From Rhodeus uyekii (lineage: Eukaryota > Chordata > Actinopteri > Cypriniformes > Acheilognathidae), in contig JAWRVZ010000039.1 of assembly GCA_037043235.1 (NCBI GenBank), forward strand, positions 806,001 through 870,000: DNA of 64,000 nucleotides, written 5' to 3'. This document shows positions 34,801 to 45,698 of this stretch, one piece after another. How positions within the stretch are numbered: position 1 is the stretch's first letter; each line of letters starts with the position of its first letter. The notes beneath the pieces are model-generated. The model saw nothing but the letters and a program-made list of their open reading frames with translations. It was not told the origin of the DNA and searched no databases. A program made the position numbers and the translations under genes.

Positions 34801-37800
34801 TGTTTCGGCTAGTCTCTCCTAACATCTCGTGTCTGTGACTAATATTTACGCTTGGCTCCAGTGGAATTATTATATGACAGTTTATATAACGCTTTTCCAT
34901 CAAAATACTCCCACACCTCATCGTCTTTTGAGTGGTCATTTTTGAGCTGCGACTGACAGAAAGATAACTTATGCAAGATCTGCAGTAAAGACATTTTCCC
35001 CCCTCATTTAGTCGATTATTAGTCGTGTCAATTAGTAGTAGCTATACCAATTAGTCGACTGCACTCACACATCCCTAGTTACTACAATAACTGGTTAATA
35101 ACTAGGTACTAAACCTAACCTTAAACCACGTAGTTACCTTTATATTACTGGGTACTCTAAGTGTATGCGAGTGCACATACTGTAAAAAAGTACACCTGAT
35201 GATTTAATGTGTACAAAATGATTTGTTTCTTTGTTATAATTATATTTTATTTGTTTTGTTTGCAGAGAATAGGAATCAGTGAGCTGATAACCAGATGTGC
35301 AAAGCATATCTTCAAAACATATCTTCAGGTAAGTTACTGCTATGGAACATACATAGTACCATTCAGAAGTTTTCTTAATAAAGGCCTAAAATCTCTAATC
35401 CTCAACAAGGCTGCATTTATTTGATTAAAATACACTTGATTATATTTTAAAGTATTATTACAATTCAAAATAACTGGCATCATTAGCATTTATTTATTAT
35501 TAGCGTCAATATAAATGTGCTCTTTGATCAATGTATTGCATCCTTGCTTAATATTAAATTGGTTTTCGTAATGACACCAAATCTTTTAACTGTAGTGCAC
35601 ATTTATAGAAATGAATGATTACCGTATCTGTTCATCATGGTATTTACATGATACATTTTCAATAAAACAATGGCAGTACCATTATCATTTAATACTTTTG
35701 CTGATATCTACCTTTTGTGCTAATGCTTCTGTGTTTGTAATTTGAAGGGTGTGGAGCTCTCTGCTTTATCCGCTGCGGTGAGCCACTTCCTGAACTGCCT
35801 CTTGAGCTCTTTCCCAGATGCAGTGGCTCACCTTCCTGCAGATGAGCTGGTGTCCCGTAGAAAGAATCGTAAGAGACGCAACCGGGTCCCCGGTGGAGGA
35901 GACAACACGACCTGGGCCAGCCTGACACCCAGTGAGCTGTGGAAGAACATTACCTCTGAGGCACAAAGTTACTATCACTTTAATCTGCAATGGTGAGAAC
36001 TAGTTACATATGAGCACCCCTGGTTTTATTAAACTAGCATTCTGGAGATTGAAGGCCCTGATACATCAGGCTATCGTTGAGTGTCTCTCAGTTTAGTTTT
36101 TGCTGTGCGTTTTGCTTTTTCAGCACTTATTGAACTTTGTCTGTGGCTTTATCAAATTGAGTGTTGAACCAGCATTCGTTGACGAGAGAAGTCTTGCTTG
36201 CCTGTTCTGCAGCAACTTCAGCATCTATTTATAGTGTAAGGGTGGGGCGATTCCAATGTCCATTTTATTGGACAGAAAATCTGATGAGAAGTGCAGTCAA
36301 GCCTGCCATATGGTTAATCCATATTGATGGAAGTAAGACTAAGACTACGTTTTGTATGCTGATATCTTTTGTGGCACACTAGCTTATAGATGACCTTAAG
36401 GCTAAAATATTCATACTAAAAGCCTGTACACTTAGATTTCATGGGGACTTTAACACTTTTTAACCACTCAGTACACAAGAAGAAAAGCAATAGTGTTGAA
36501 AGCCAGCAAAGAAGTCAAAAGACGGAACCAACAGAAGTCTGTTGTATTTTTACATACTCTTACATGATCATACAATGTGCAAATATTTCATGTCATTGCC
36601 ATCTGGGATGAAGAAAGTGATCAACATGATTCATACACGAAGTGATAAAAAAGCGCTGCTTTAAGCATTGTATACTCAGTACTGACACCTGCTGATACAG
36701 ACCGCGATTTCCTCTCAAGCAGGAGCTGAATGTAGTTGGTCATTGGCTGCAGTATTTGCATGGTGTTAAAGTGCAACTTCTTAGCCCAGATGCACACGAC
36801 CTTACCATATGGATTTCGTTGTTAACGATTCTTTGTGGTCGGTTTGGTGTCACGGCCTTAACGGTGTTGTGCTTTTATGTTTCGCAGTGAAAGTGTGGAC
36901 CAAGCAGTGGAGAAGTATAGCTTGCAGAAGATCACACTGTTGAGGGAGATATCAATCAAGACTGGCATTCAGGTAGTGCTGTTATCGATCTTGCTACGTG
37001 CCTCTGAAGTGCCCCGTCAGGCTGGTAGTGACAAGGCTTTTCTTTGTGCTTCCCCTGCAGATCTTGATAAAGGAGTACAACTTTGACAGCCGCCACAAGC
37101 CGGCCTTCACCGAGGAGGACATCCTGAATATCTTCCCTGTTGTGAAGCACGTCAACCCCAAAGCCTCAGATGCCTTCCATTTCTTCCAAAGCGGGCAGGC
37201 CAAGGTTCAACAAGGTACTTTAAGCACATCATCAGTGAACCTCCACAAGCAGTGGTTTTGTGACGCTGACTGACGTATCCTCATTTTTTTAGGCTTCCTA
37301 AAGGAGGGCTGTGAGCTCATCAACGAGGCATTGAACCTCTTCAATAATGTGTATGGAGCCATGCATGTGGAGATCTGTGCCTGCCTGCGCCTTCTGGCCC
37401 GACTCAACTACATCATGGGTGATCACCCTGAGGTACATCCTAAAAATGACTATCCATATAAATGTTTTCATACAAGTGCCTAAATTTATTTTAAAACGTT
37501 CAGTCATGCTTAAATTCTTGAGATTAATTTTGTAGATGAATGTACTTATACCGTTCAAATGTTTGGGGTTGGTAAGACTGAAAGAAGTTACAATTTCCTT
37601 TTAGCAAGAATTCATTGCATCAATCAAAAGTGATGAAGACATTTATTGTTAAAGATTTAGATTTTTAATAAATGCTGTTTTTTGGAATCCACTGTTCCAC
37701 ACAGATATGAAGCCGCATAATAAAAAGAAATGTTTCTTTAGCAGCAAATCTTTTGACTCATAATTTAAATTGGGTAACGCTTTATTTTGTGTTACAGTTA

Positions 37801-40800
37801 TTACTATAGTAAATGCATGTAACGTGTAACAAGGGCACGTTGCCTACATATTTCTTCAGAAATCTATTATTTTACAAAACTTTTTTTATTAATTCATTGA
37901 ATAAAATCGATGTAAAGGATAATCAGTCAGTTAGTGCCCAGCTTACATATTTATTATTTTTAATTACATAAAATATGTATTTCATGAGTAGTTTTGTTAA
38001 ACACTAGTCATATAAGCAGTTGATAATTATTTAGGATTTAGTGATGCTGATTACCCCCCTCTCTCTTTTCAAGGCTCTGAGCAATCAGCAGAAGGCTGTC
38101 CTGATGAGTGAGAGAGCACTGGGTATTGAACACCCTAACACTATTCAAGAATATGTAAGTATCTACATCATTTTCTGTGCATATTTTACTTGTGTTTAGT
38201 ACTATTGCTCTCACTTTGAACAATTAAATCATGTGTTGTGCTGTTACTTTTCTAAGTTATCAGATATACGGTAAACAGATGATAAAACTGGGGAACAAAA
38301 GTCGTTGCTTTGAAGCATTGAAGAATTTAGGCAGCTTGGTAATCATCTAGGAAAGTATTAGCAGATATTCAGATCCGATATTGCCAAGAACCATTCAGGT
38401 TTTCTTCAGGTTATGTACAAATGTTCTATTACAAAGGACAATAATAAATGAACTTCAGACCGATCTCTGAATGTTTTGTGTTTGTTCTTCACAGATGCAC
38501 TTAGCTCTGTACTGCTTTGCCAATGGCCAGCTGTCCACTGCCCTGAAGCTGCTATACCGCGCTCGCTACCTCATGCTCATGGTGTGTGGGGAGGACCATC
38601 CTGAAATGGCCCTGCTTGATGTAAGCCAAAACATTAGTTTTGCTCTAGTACTGAACTAAACTATGATGTGAAAACTGTGGCCATTGAATTTGAGGCAAGT
38701 GGAACAATGCCAATGTCTCACTGTGATCCTTTGTGTCTGATTTAGAGCAATATTGGTCTGGTGCTTCATGGTGTGATGGAGTATGACCTGTCTCTGCGTT
38801 TCCTGGAGAACGCCCTGGCCATCAATTCAAAATACCATGGGCCACGATCCCTGAAAGTAGCCCTCAGGTACACGCGTCTGACTACTCTAGTTCAAATTAG
38901 TGCTGGGTATTGACACCGATTTCACAATACAATTGATTTGTTAGTGCCTGAAATATAGCCAATCTCTCAACTGAAGTTGTAAAATGTTTAAGGAAATCTG
39001 TCAGTTACATTAAAATGTTAAAATTAATGTAGATCTAATAATCAACACTCCAATAAAAACGGAAAAAACTTTATTATAAAAAGTAGGTTTCTACTCCTGT
39101 TCGTCATTTTAAATATAAACAATAATATAAAATAAAAAATATAAACACCATTTTAAATTGTGGCGGTCTTGTTTTCATGACTGTTTTATTTATTCAAACA
39201 TTCAATAAATGAGACTACTTAAAGTTTCTGTAAAAAAAAATGTATACACACACAGCATTTATTGTTTGAAATTCATAATAAAATTGACTGGTTTCATATC
39301 AAAAGTACCAAAGTTTATTGTGATGGGAATGGGAGGCATGTTACAAATAACTATCAGTGAAGTTTTGTTCACGTATCAACAATAAATGGCATAGACTATC
39401 TATATTAGTTCATCAAACTATGATTTATTTTATAATTATGATTGAAGTTGATTTATCAATATCATCAACCCAGCCCTTGTTCAAATCATTGGTGTTATAT
39501 GCAGTCAAAATGTCTAGTAATGTTCATCCTCTGATCTTCTGCAGTCATCACCTGGTCGCCAGAGTTTTTGAGAGCAAGGCTGAGTTCCGCTCTGCACTGC
39601 AGCACGAGAAGGAGGGTTATACCATATACAAGAACCAGGTACAGTATATCAGACCTGCTATCCCACATGGATTAGACCTTATGTAATTTTAATGATACGT
39701 TTAAGGTGCAGTCACATTAGTGAAATTCCAGAAACTTTTGCAGCCAAAGAAAGTCCATTATCTATAGTGTAGTGAAATATGAAGCACCACTCACACAGAA
39801 GTCACTATCCAATCAAGCAGCCTTTTGTTTCGTCAATGTGGCAAATTCATGTGACCAATTTAGTCATTGTGAAATCAATGTGAGGAAATTGGTGAAAATT
39901 CACAAATAATAATAAATGTGACATCACTTTTAATCTTACAAAGGATTGTCCAAACCTTTGTAATTGAAAATAATGACTATATATAAATAAAAGGCTGATT
40001 TTAATAATTAAATAGCACACTGATAATATCATAATAAATGTTAACACAAAATACTTTTGTTTAAGGTTGGTGAAGCTCATGAGAAGACGAAGGAGAGTTC
40101 AGAGTACCTGAAGTACCTCACACAGCAGGCTGTGGCTCTACAGAGAACCATGAACGAGATCTACAAGAACGGATCTAATGCTAGCATAATGCCTCTCAAA
40201 GTCAGTCACACCTCTGGGCCTCAATGGTTGAAAAAATGGTTAAATTATCTTTGTTGATGGGGTTTTCTCTCTCTCTCTCTGTAGTTTACAGCACCAAACA
40301 TGGCCAGTGTTCTAGAACAGCTTAATATCATCAATGGAATAATCTTTATTCCTCTCAGGTGAGTAAAGGGTTACACCGTTTTCTCTTAGTCATTGTTTTA
40401 AAGTCATACCACCAGTTTCACAGACAAGATTTAAGTCTAGTTCCTGACTGAAATGCATGTTTCAGATGTTTTAACTGAAATCAGCTTACAGTGGTGTATA
40501 TTAAAATATGCAATTGTTTTCTCAAGATGCTCGGCAGTAATGCTTTTTCTAAGTTTATAAAAGCTATGTCCTAATCCTGGCTTAATCTTAGCCCTGTCTG
40601 TGAAACTGGATCATGATCTTTTAAATATTTTATCATATCATATATTCTTTAGTTGAAGTCTATATTACCATTTATTAGTGAAATAGCATATAATTATTTT
40701 ACAAAAATTAACCGAACAATTTTTATTTTAAAATATTAGCATATACAAGCATTTATCAACATAATCATAACATGTATAATAGCTATCCATGTAATGTATG

Positions 40801-40995
40801 TAATATATAATTACATGCATATAATCACCCCCTCCCCCTTAATTCAAGCCATTGATTTCTTCACACAGCCAAAAGGACCTGGAAAATCTGAAAGCTGAGG
40901 TGCAGAGACGGCAGCTGATGCAGGATTCTGGGAAAATTGAGGAACAGCAGGGTAGTCAGTTAGAGTTGGACGACAAGCTGCCAGTGGATGATTAA
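19852..40995 (+). CDS. cluh: Clustered mitochondria protein homolog (Cluh), 26 coding exons
   Basis: Exons: 19852-19969, 25315-25508, 25592-25763, 26091-26234, 26323-26450, 26543-26697, 27039-27164, 28297-28444, 28527-28619, 28702-29396, 30623-31059, 33629-33730, 33814-33914, 34234-34386, 35266-35328, 35748-35992, 36888-36972, 37061-37214, 37293-37432, 38074-38154, 38495-38620, 38746-38867, 39545-39638, 40066-40200, 40285-40358, 40869-40995. All junctions are GT-AG and keep frame: 4212 nt, 1403 codons plus stop. Cluh is a cytosolic RNA-binding protein for mRNAs of nuclear-encoded mitochondrial proteins; its loss clusters mitochondria. Visible parts: acidic N-terminus; CLU_N-like region (exon 3); central CLU domain (exons 7-10, e.g. 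RDWNEELQTTREL, AMAVIDGNVMAINPGEE); a low-complexity Glu/Ser/Pro/Ala linker (exon 11); tetratricopeptide repeats (exons 19-24, e.g. ALSNQQKAVLMSERALG, DYLSLRFLEN-type helices). Length fits the fish orthologue and slightly exceeds human. No disabling change seen. Confidence 0.96.
19970..25314. other. cluh intron 1 (5.3 kb)
   Basis: No coding exon of the main isoform. A GC-rich patch at about 20740-21107 ends in a good donor and may be an alternative first exon (separate entry). At 23020-23075 a GAGTCAAAAAGGTTGAGGG segment looks like the right end of a decayed hAT-type repeat. A GT run lies near 24320. The rest is AT-rich. Confidence 0.5.
20740..21107 (+). promoter_or_regulatory. cluh: Candidate alternative promoter/first exon of cluh
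   Basis: A CpG-containing patch (GCGCGCATGAAC, ACCCGGACGCGGAAGTAG with an ETS-like CGGAAG) inside intron 1 is followed by CTATTAG and a consensus GTGAGTG donor at 21108. Its ATG at 21038 opens 23 codons, but these would join exon 2 out of the Cluh frame. If used it would be a leader exon, with translation possibly starting at the in-frame ATG at 25337 in exon 2. This is inference from composition and the splice signal only. Confidence 0.35.
26918..27036 (+). repeat. 5'-truncated tRNA-derived SINE at the cluh exon 7 acceptor
   Basis: Reads CTTGAGCAAGGCGAGTG, GGATGGGTGAAATGCAGAGC, ATACTTGGC and finally CACGTCACTTTCAATTTT, which is the 3' body and tail of the SINE family seen at 17548. The tRNA head is missing. 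The tail runs directly into TTTTTCGTAG, the splice acceptor of cluh exon 7 at 27039. Confidence 0.7.
27268..27938. mobile_element. Probable hAT-like MITE in cluh intron 7
   Basis: Begins CAGGGCCCGTCCACACGGAG, repeats CCGTCCACACGGATCC internally, and ends with an imperfect inverse (CATCGTGTGGCTGTGGCCTA). An A-run of 18 lies near 27571. No transposase frame and no clear 8-bp target duplication were found, so the boundaries and superfamily are tentative. Confidence 0.45.
29397..30622. other. cluh intron 10
   Basis: Strongly AT-rich with TAATAA runs; no exon, RNA gene or defined repeat recognised. Confidence 0.5.
31575..31814. repeat. Short inverted-repeat MITE (AACCCTTTACATTAAG ends)
   Basis: Starts TAACCCTTTACATTAAG and ends GCTTATTGTAAAGTGTTACC, an imperfect inverted pair. 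In between, CATGAACTAAC and TTTGTTAATGTTAAC-type words recur. This is a well-known teleost palindromic repeat; related fragments are at 55095-55265 and 57238-57300. It lies in cluh intron 11. Confidence 0.6.
31997..33131 (+). mobile_element. Tc1-like DNA transposon, decayed, in cluh intron 11
   Basis: Terminal inverted repeats of about 26 bp (left CACTCACCTTGATTATTAGG, right the inverse of CACTGACCTAAAGGATTATT) are flanked by TA on both sides (31995-31996 and 33132-33133). The inside is a broken transposase gene in + orientation. Tc1 elements move by cut and paste into TA sites. Confidence 0.9.
32142..33100 (+). pseudogene. Tc1-like transposase pseudogene
   Basis: The first frame (32142-32825) retains KISSMRQSCGRKCLVDARGQ, TTRTTLRRMGYNSRRPHRVS and the first catalytic Asp in VAWSDESRFLLRH. 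A single-base shift near 32780 moves the QQDNAPCH box (second Asp) to another frame, which then meets TGA after HKV. SPDLNPIEHLWDVVE (third acidic residue) follows in that frame, and a further shift lies near 33000. The N-terminus goes straight from YFECG to EWCEKGKISS, so the segment that encodes the first helix-turn-helix of this family is missing. It cannot encode an active enzyme. Confidence 0.85.
33132..33628. other. Rest of cluh intron 11
   Basis: No exon seen. About 33148-33200 (GGCCCCGTCCACAGGGC) resembles the end of the hAT-like repeat at 27268 and may be a fragment. Confidence 0.4.
34466..35077. mobile_element. Non-autonomous hAT element (612 bp) in cluh intron 14
   Basis: Ends TAGGGATGTGCG ... 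CACACATCCCTA form an inverted repeat (11 of 12). A perfect 8-bp direct repeat GTTACTAC flanks the element (34458-34465 and 35078-35085), the diagnostic target size of the hAT superfamily. The inside carries TTAGTCGA-type subterminal motifs and a GT microsatellite near 34718. No transposase frame. A related single end is seen at about 57343. Confidence 0.88.
35353..35560 (+). repeat. Dispersed teleost repeat fragment (GGCTGCATTTATTTG family)
   Basis: CATTCAGAAGTTTTC, CAAGGCTGCATTTATTTGAT and TTGATCAATGTATTGCATCC match the order of blocks in the copy at 4541. It lies in cluh intron 15. Confidence 0.6.
35993..36887. other. cluh intron 16
   Basis: Less AT-rich than its neighbours. Starting near 36052, GGCCCTGATACATCAGGC could be the end of a transposon, but I found no matching second end, so I leave it unassigned. 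Confidence 0.35.
37549..37780 (+). repeat. Dispersed teleost repeat fragment (GTTCAAATGTTTGGGG start)
   Basis: CCGTTCAAATGTTTGGGGTT followed by GTAAGACTG and, later, AATCAAAAGTGATGAAGAC are blocks of the same cyprinid dispersed repeat family seen at 4541 and 45699. It lies in cluh intron 19. Confidence 0.55.
38868..39544. other. cluh intron 22
   Basis: AT-rich, with several A/T runs; nothing recognised. Confidence 0.5.
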
Positions 40996-41142
40996 CAGAC
41001 CCACCCAAACAGCCCTCTCCATATGAGGAGGACCCGATGCAGCAGCCATCTGTTTGAACCTGTGGACCTGAGAACTGAGCTGTCTAATCTAACCAATTCA
41101 ATTTGAGCATAATGGGGAATGGAGGACCAGGAACAGGCAACG

Positions 41143-41148
41143 AATAAA
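41143..41148 (+). terminator. cluh: Proximal cluh poly(A) signal
   Basis: AATAAA, with GT-rich sequence (GTGTACAGAGTGTAGTTTGTAG) starting a few bases downstream, a suitable arrangement for cleavage and polyadenylation. Confidence 0.5.
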
Positions 41149-42865
41149 GTGTACAGAGTGTAGTTTGTAGTTGTAAAGAGAATGAAAGCAGATGTTTTAC
41201 ACGTGCAATTCAACAATATGACCCCTTGAGGTCTACCAGAGGAGGAAAGAAGAGAAAATGTAGTCCTTCCTCTTTGAGTTTGCAGAGATGAGGCTGGAGG
41301 TGACCAAGGATGACCATGACATTTTATACCAGAGCCTTATCCATCCATCCATCATCCCCATCTCTTACCTTCTCATCTGAACCCAGGATAAACCACAATC
41401 CGTCCCAATTGAACCCACGAGTGTAGAGAGATCCTAAAAAAAACACCTCCCTATCTGGAAACTCAGGTGGAAATGTTCACTTTACACTTCAACAGAGATT
41501 GATATACGAGAATCTTAAGGCTTAAGAATGTACGCTTTAAAGGTCTAGTCTTGGGACCGAATGGTAGTGTTGTGTCCCATACGTTATTTCTGTGGCTGAT
41601 GCCTTTAGATAAAATCGGATCGGTGCAACTTTACAGATGCTTGTTCTCAACCAATCATTTTAGATCGGTGGCATCTGTGTAACAAAGGAATCTTTTTGTA
41701 AAACTACATGAGAAGTCATTAGATCTTTCATGTAAATGTTAATTTAAGCCATGTTTGTTTTATAGAAATACATTGGGAATCTGTATAAAGTTTGGGGGTG
41801 TTAGACAAGTACTTGATTCATTTTGATTGAAATACTGATTTGAAATGTCAAGTTTGAATTAGACTGTTGTGTTGAAACACTTTTTTTCCACTTTAAATGT
41901 TTGTGTGCGTGTGTATGTATGTCTCTCTTTATGGTTGTCCATGCTAGTGCAGAAACGTATTCAGAGGATTCTTCCAAAGCTGCTGCAACAGATCGATATT
42001 ATGATATTTTTATACAAATATTGATAACAGATGGACCCTTGCAACCTGTTGAGACGAAGATGGTGAAAATGTGTTACCCATACTATACTGTGGTTTTTGA
42101 AACGAGATCAGTATATTCTTCAGAATAATTTAGCACACAGTTCAGGAACTTGCGAGAGTCGTGTTTCTTCCTAGCAGTATTTATTGCACTTGCCAGTGCC
42201 GAATTCTTTGCGTGGTTTTAATATAAGACAGCTGAAAGAGAAATGAGATGGGCTGCTTCATTGTAACACACCAAAAAAGAAGAAAGACGATCAAGGATGA
42301 TGTGTTTGCTTGTATACATGCTTTATGTGTGTGCTGCAATTGTCAAAATTGTTGCTATGTATGAAGCAATACGCTGGAACTAAGTGCACCTTGGATTGTA
42401 CATGGATGCAAGAAAACTGCTAGCCTGGTTGTATTTCCCTATAAAACAGAAGTAAAATTCTTTGAAAAAAATTGTTTGTCTTTGAAAATTGGTGGAAAAT
42501 TTACTGTTAATTGATATTTATGAGCGAGACTATCTAATTGTGAGGTTTGTGCCTATTTAAGTCAGTTGTTTGTTTTTTCATTGTCATTTCATCATTTCTT
42601 GGTCATCAGTTGATGATTTTTGTAATCCGAACGCTTGAATGGTGGAAAGAAGTCATTGAATGTCTACTTCAGTGCCCTTTGGTGCCACATGGGTGTGCTG
42701 TAGTCAATATATTCACACATTGATTACTGGACAGACTCAATTTTTGATGTATTACAATATAATGTATGAACTACATGTGAAACAAAACAAGTGCTGGAAT
42801 TGAAAGCGGAAAGTTCAATAGTTATTAACTGCCATAGTTTATAAGGAACTAATTTGTTGGTGACA

Positions 42866-43035
42866 TGCTAGCTTAGTGGTTAAAGCTCTGAGTTGGCAAC
42901 AGATGCATCATAAGTTCAGTGTCGAATAAGTGGGACCTTTGAACTGAAGAGTTAATGAGAAAATCCTGGCTCTAGTGTATTGTTGAGCCGGGTACTTAAC
43001 CTCAGGGTTTTCCTGGGATGTGATTTATAAAAATA
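42866..43035 (+). repeat. SINE-like tRNA-derived segment in the cluh 3' UTR
   Basis: GACATGCTAGCTTAGTGGTT resembles a tRNA-derived A-box, and GAGCCGGGTACTTAACCTCA resembles the GAGCAAGGCACTTAACC motif found in many fish SINEs. It is diverged, and its ends are not sharp. Confidence 0.5.
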
Positions 43036-43978
43036 ACAAGTAAACAATCTGCAGAGAAGAATGTTCAATATGATCTCAATTGTTACCATAGTTGCAGATC
43101 TCGCAGTGAACAAACCAGTAGATTAAAATGTTGAATTTAGCCGCAAAGTCATTTTCATAATGTTCACCAAATCTGTGACATGATCATGTTATGTAGCAAA
43201 CCAACACGTCAGTTCAAGATTTTCAATAACCGCTTGCATGACAAACTAATGTAATTTAGATATTTATTATTATATAGATTTGGATTTTATTGACAAAGAT
43301 GCAAAAACAAAAATAGCAGGTATTTTCATTCAGCTTCCCTTTTTGAATTTCAATCTTCAATTTGAAGTGTCTTGAATGTCTTTCTGGTTATAATGTTCTT
43401 TTAAATTACAGTTTAAACACCGAATTGTCTGTGTGAAAGCCTGCCTATAAAAAAAGAAACGCATTTCGTTTTTGGATTTTTAAAAGGTTGGAGGTTAAAA
43501 CTAATTAGGCAATATAAAAAAGAAAGAAAAGAGGTTAAGAGCTTTGTATACTTAAATATTTTATGTTAGCAAATGTGCTCAGTAATTTTAAGGAATATTG
43601 AATTAAGACTCCTGCAACCCTCGTTTACAACACATTTTGTTACATGTGCTGTAAAATCTGCATAACCCATTATAAGCTAAAATGACAACAAAAAATTATG
43701 ATTTGAGGATACTGATTTAGATTGATATACAGTGCTCAGTCTCAATGCAATCTGGTGTCTAACAACCAGATCACCTTGTATTTTTTCTTTAAAAAACAAA
43801 ACAAGGATATCTATGGATTTCTTTTCTTTCTTTTTATTTCCCTGTTTTTCGACATGAAATGTTTGTCATGCCCTTTGTGTGTCTGAATTGGTTTCTTTAA
43901 CGAGTGCTACTTTAATGTCAGTTCTTCTAAATAGCAATCTAATTATTTTTGTTCCGAGTATCCTTTTGTATTAAAATG

Positions 43979-43984
43979 AATAAA
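43979..43984 (+). terminator. cluh: Distal cluh poly(A) signal
   Basis: AATAAA in the context ATGAATAAAGAAAC, followed by TGTGATC and T-rich DNA. It is the last such signal before the pafah1b1 promoter. Confidence 0.5.
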
Positions 43985-44394
43985 GAAACTAAAAAAACAT
44001 GTGATCATATTCATTCATCTTTGTGTATACTGTTGTCAAAGCTTCTTTTACTTCTTGTTTTCAGTAATCTCTACATTGTTTGAGAGGAACTAAATTTTGT
44101 ATTTACATACAAACTTTATTTAGGTTTTAACAACAAATAGATATGTTAATATAAATCATTTGCTTCAGGTGGCTGGGAAGTTACATTCAAATCCTGAATC
44201 ATAATGTAAACTGGTCTGTGCGTATTTGTGACACAGGTGCTGTTTTGACTCACAAACAGGTCACCCAGATTAAAGTCATTGATGTGGGTCATGTAAGAAA
44301 TCATTTTTCACGGTCCATTTTTGTTGTTATCTGCAATACTAGGCAACGAGCTGAATATGTTAGTCAAGTAACGCCCACAGTATTTGAAAGGAGG

Positions 44395-44592
44395 GTGTGA
44401 GCTTGAAGGGCGTGCGCGCCTCCGCCTGCTGAAGTCATCCTATGCGCGCTCCCGTGCTGTGTAGAGGCGAATGCGGCGCTGCAAGGAGGCAGACCCCGAG
44501 TCTTCAGACCCCCTTTTCAACACGAAAATAAGGCGTATTTCGTCCCTTACGACCGTCTCCTGAGGAGTAACATTCTGCGCTAACTCTATAAG
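44395..44592 (+). promoter_or_regulatory. pafah1b1: pafah1b1 promoter and non-coding exon 1
   Basis: A CpG-rich island (GGCGTGCGCGCCTCCGCC, CTATGCGCGCTCCC, GAATGCGGCGCTGC) ends at CTCTATAAG followed by a consensus GTAAGG donor at 44593. No long frame is present. It lies only about 400-600 bases after the distal cluh poly(A) signal and about 5.4 kb before the exon that carries the Lis1 start, as expected for the untranslated first exon of Lis1. The 5' limit is not known. Confidence 0.65.
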
Positions 44593-45698
44593 GTAAGGTC
44601 AACCCATTGGTGTCTCTCTTTACGGTTACGTTAGTTAAAAATCGCCGGTAGAAGAGCTGTTATGCCTGAAATTTTTTGCGCCTCCTTTCCTTGGTGTCTC
44701 AAAATGGCGGACGCGTCCGTTGGAGGAATACTTACTTACGCTTCTGTTTTTGCTTCATTAGTCGTGAATATATCGACAGCTCCCTCGTTGTGTATTGTGT
44801 GACCGTATTTATTGCTGTAAATACAACAAATTATCCGCCCAGGTCTGTGGTTTTAGAGGCCCGTTGTCGGCGGATCAACACGTCGTTTCATCAATGTCAT
44901 GTTAGCTAGCAACAGTTGGCTAACGCCCGTGTCAACACAAATCTCTATTTTATCATCTTTAAAAGTCAAATTCAATGTTGACCTTGCCGTATCCACTTCG
45001 GTTTGGGTAAATACATAGAAGTTACATCATTCATAACGTCGGTTTTTTGCATACCGGTTGAGAATAAGCGTTATGTGTTTCAAAACCTAGTGAACGTCCT
45101 ACCCAAACAGCATATTTGGGGTTAGATGTGATCGATGACTACTAAACAGACATGTTTAGTGTACAAACGAGCTTCAAATGGTCAAACCCCTGGGTTGTCA
45201 TAATTTGATGCATTACCTAAACGGCATATTTATTCGTTTACTTCAAGGTTATGGGGCATAATCGAGGTGTTTGACAATTATTAAGCTCGTTTGCGTATAA
45301 AACTTGGCCCGAGGTAAAGGTTTGCACCGGTACCTGTGCCGAACTGCTCAGCTGATCGTTTGCATGCACACCCGATACTGTGGTGATCTGTGATGTTGTG
45401 ATGGACATCTTTCCAGTCCGAGTAGGCAGCATTACATGCATTAATTTAAGGACTGCATGACTAACAACGTCTTGCATACAGATGTAAACATGCTGAAGAA
45501 CAAGCGCATGCATGTTTCTTATCGAGGTGTGAATGCTTTGAATAAATGTGGTGAACCTTGTGTACTTTGGATGTCCTCTAATCCTAATGGTTTAAGCTAT
45601 TGTGCCAAGTTTGCTGTACAAGTTACTTGACAGGTGTCATACAAGGTTGCAAGCATGTTATAGCTCACCAAAAGGCTATGATATATAGAACACACAGT

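Larger units (their letters stand above)
40996..43984 (+). other. cluh: cluh 3' UTR, up to 3.0 kb
   Basis: Two AATAAA signals frame it: a proximal one at 41143-41148, about 150 bases after the stop, and a distal one at 43979-43984 at the end of a long exon-free stretch. If both are used there would be short and long 3' UTR forms. A SINE-like segment lies at 42866-43035. Transcript ends are inferred from the signals only. Confidence 0.55.

Noticed and set aside
36052..36850. Possible transposon in cluh intron 16 starting GGCCCTGATACATCAGG
   Set aside because: I could not find a matching inverted end or target duplication.
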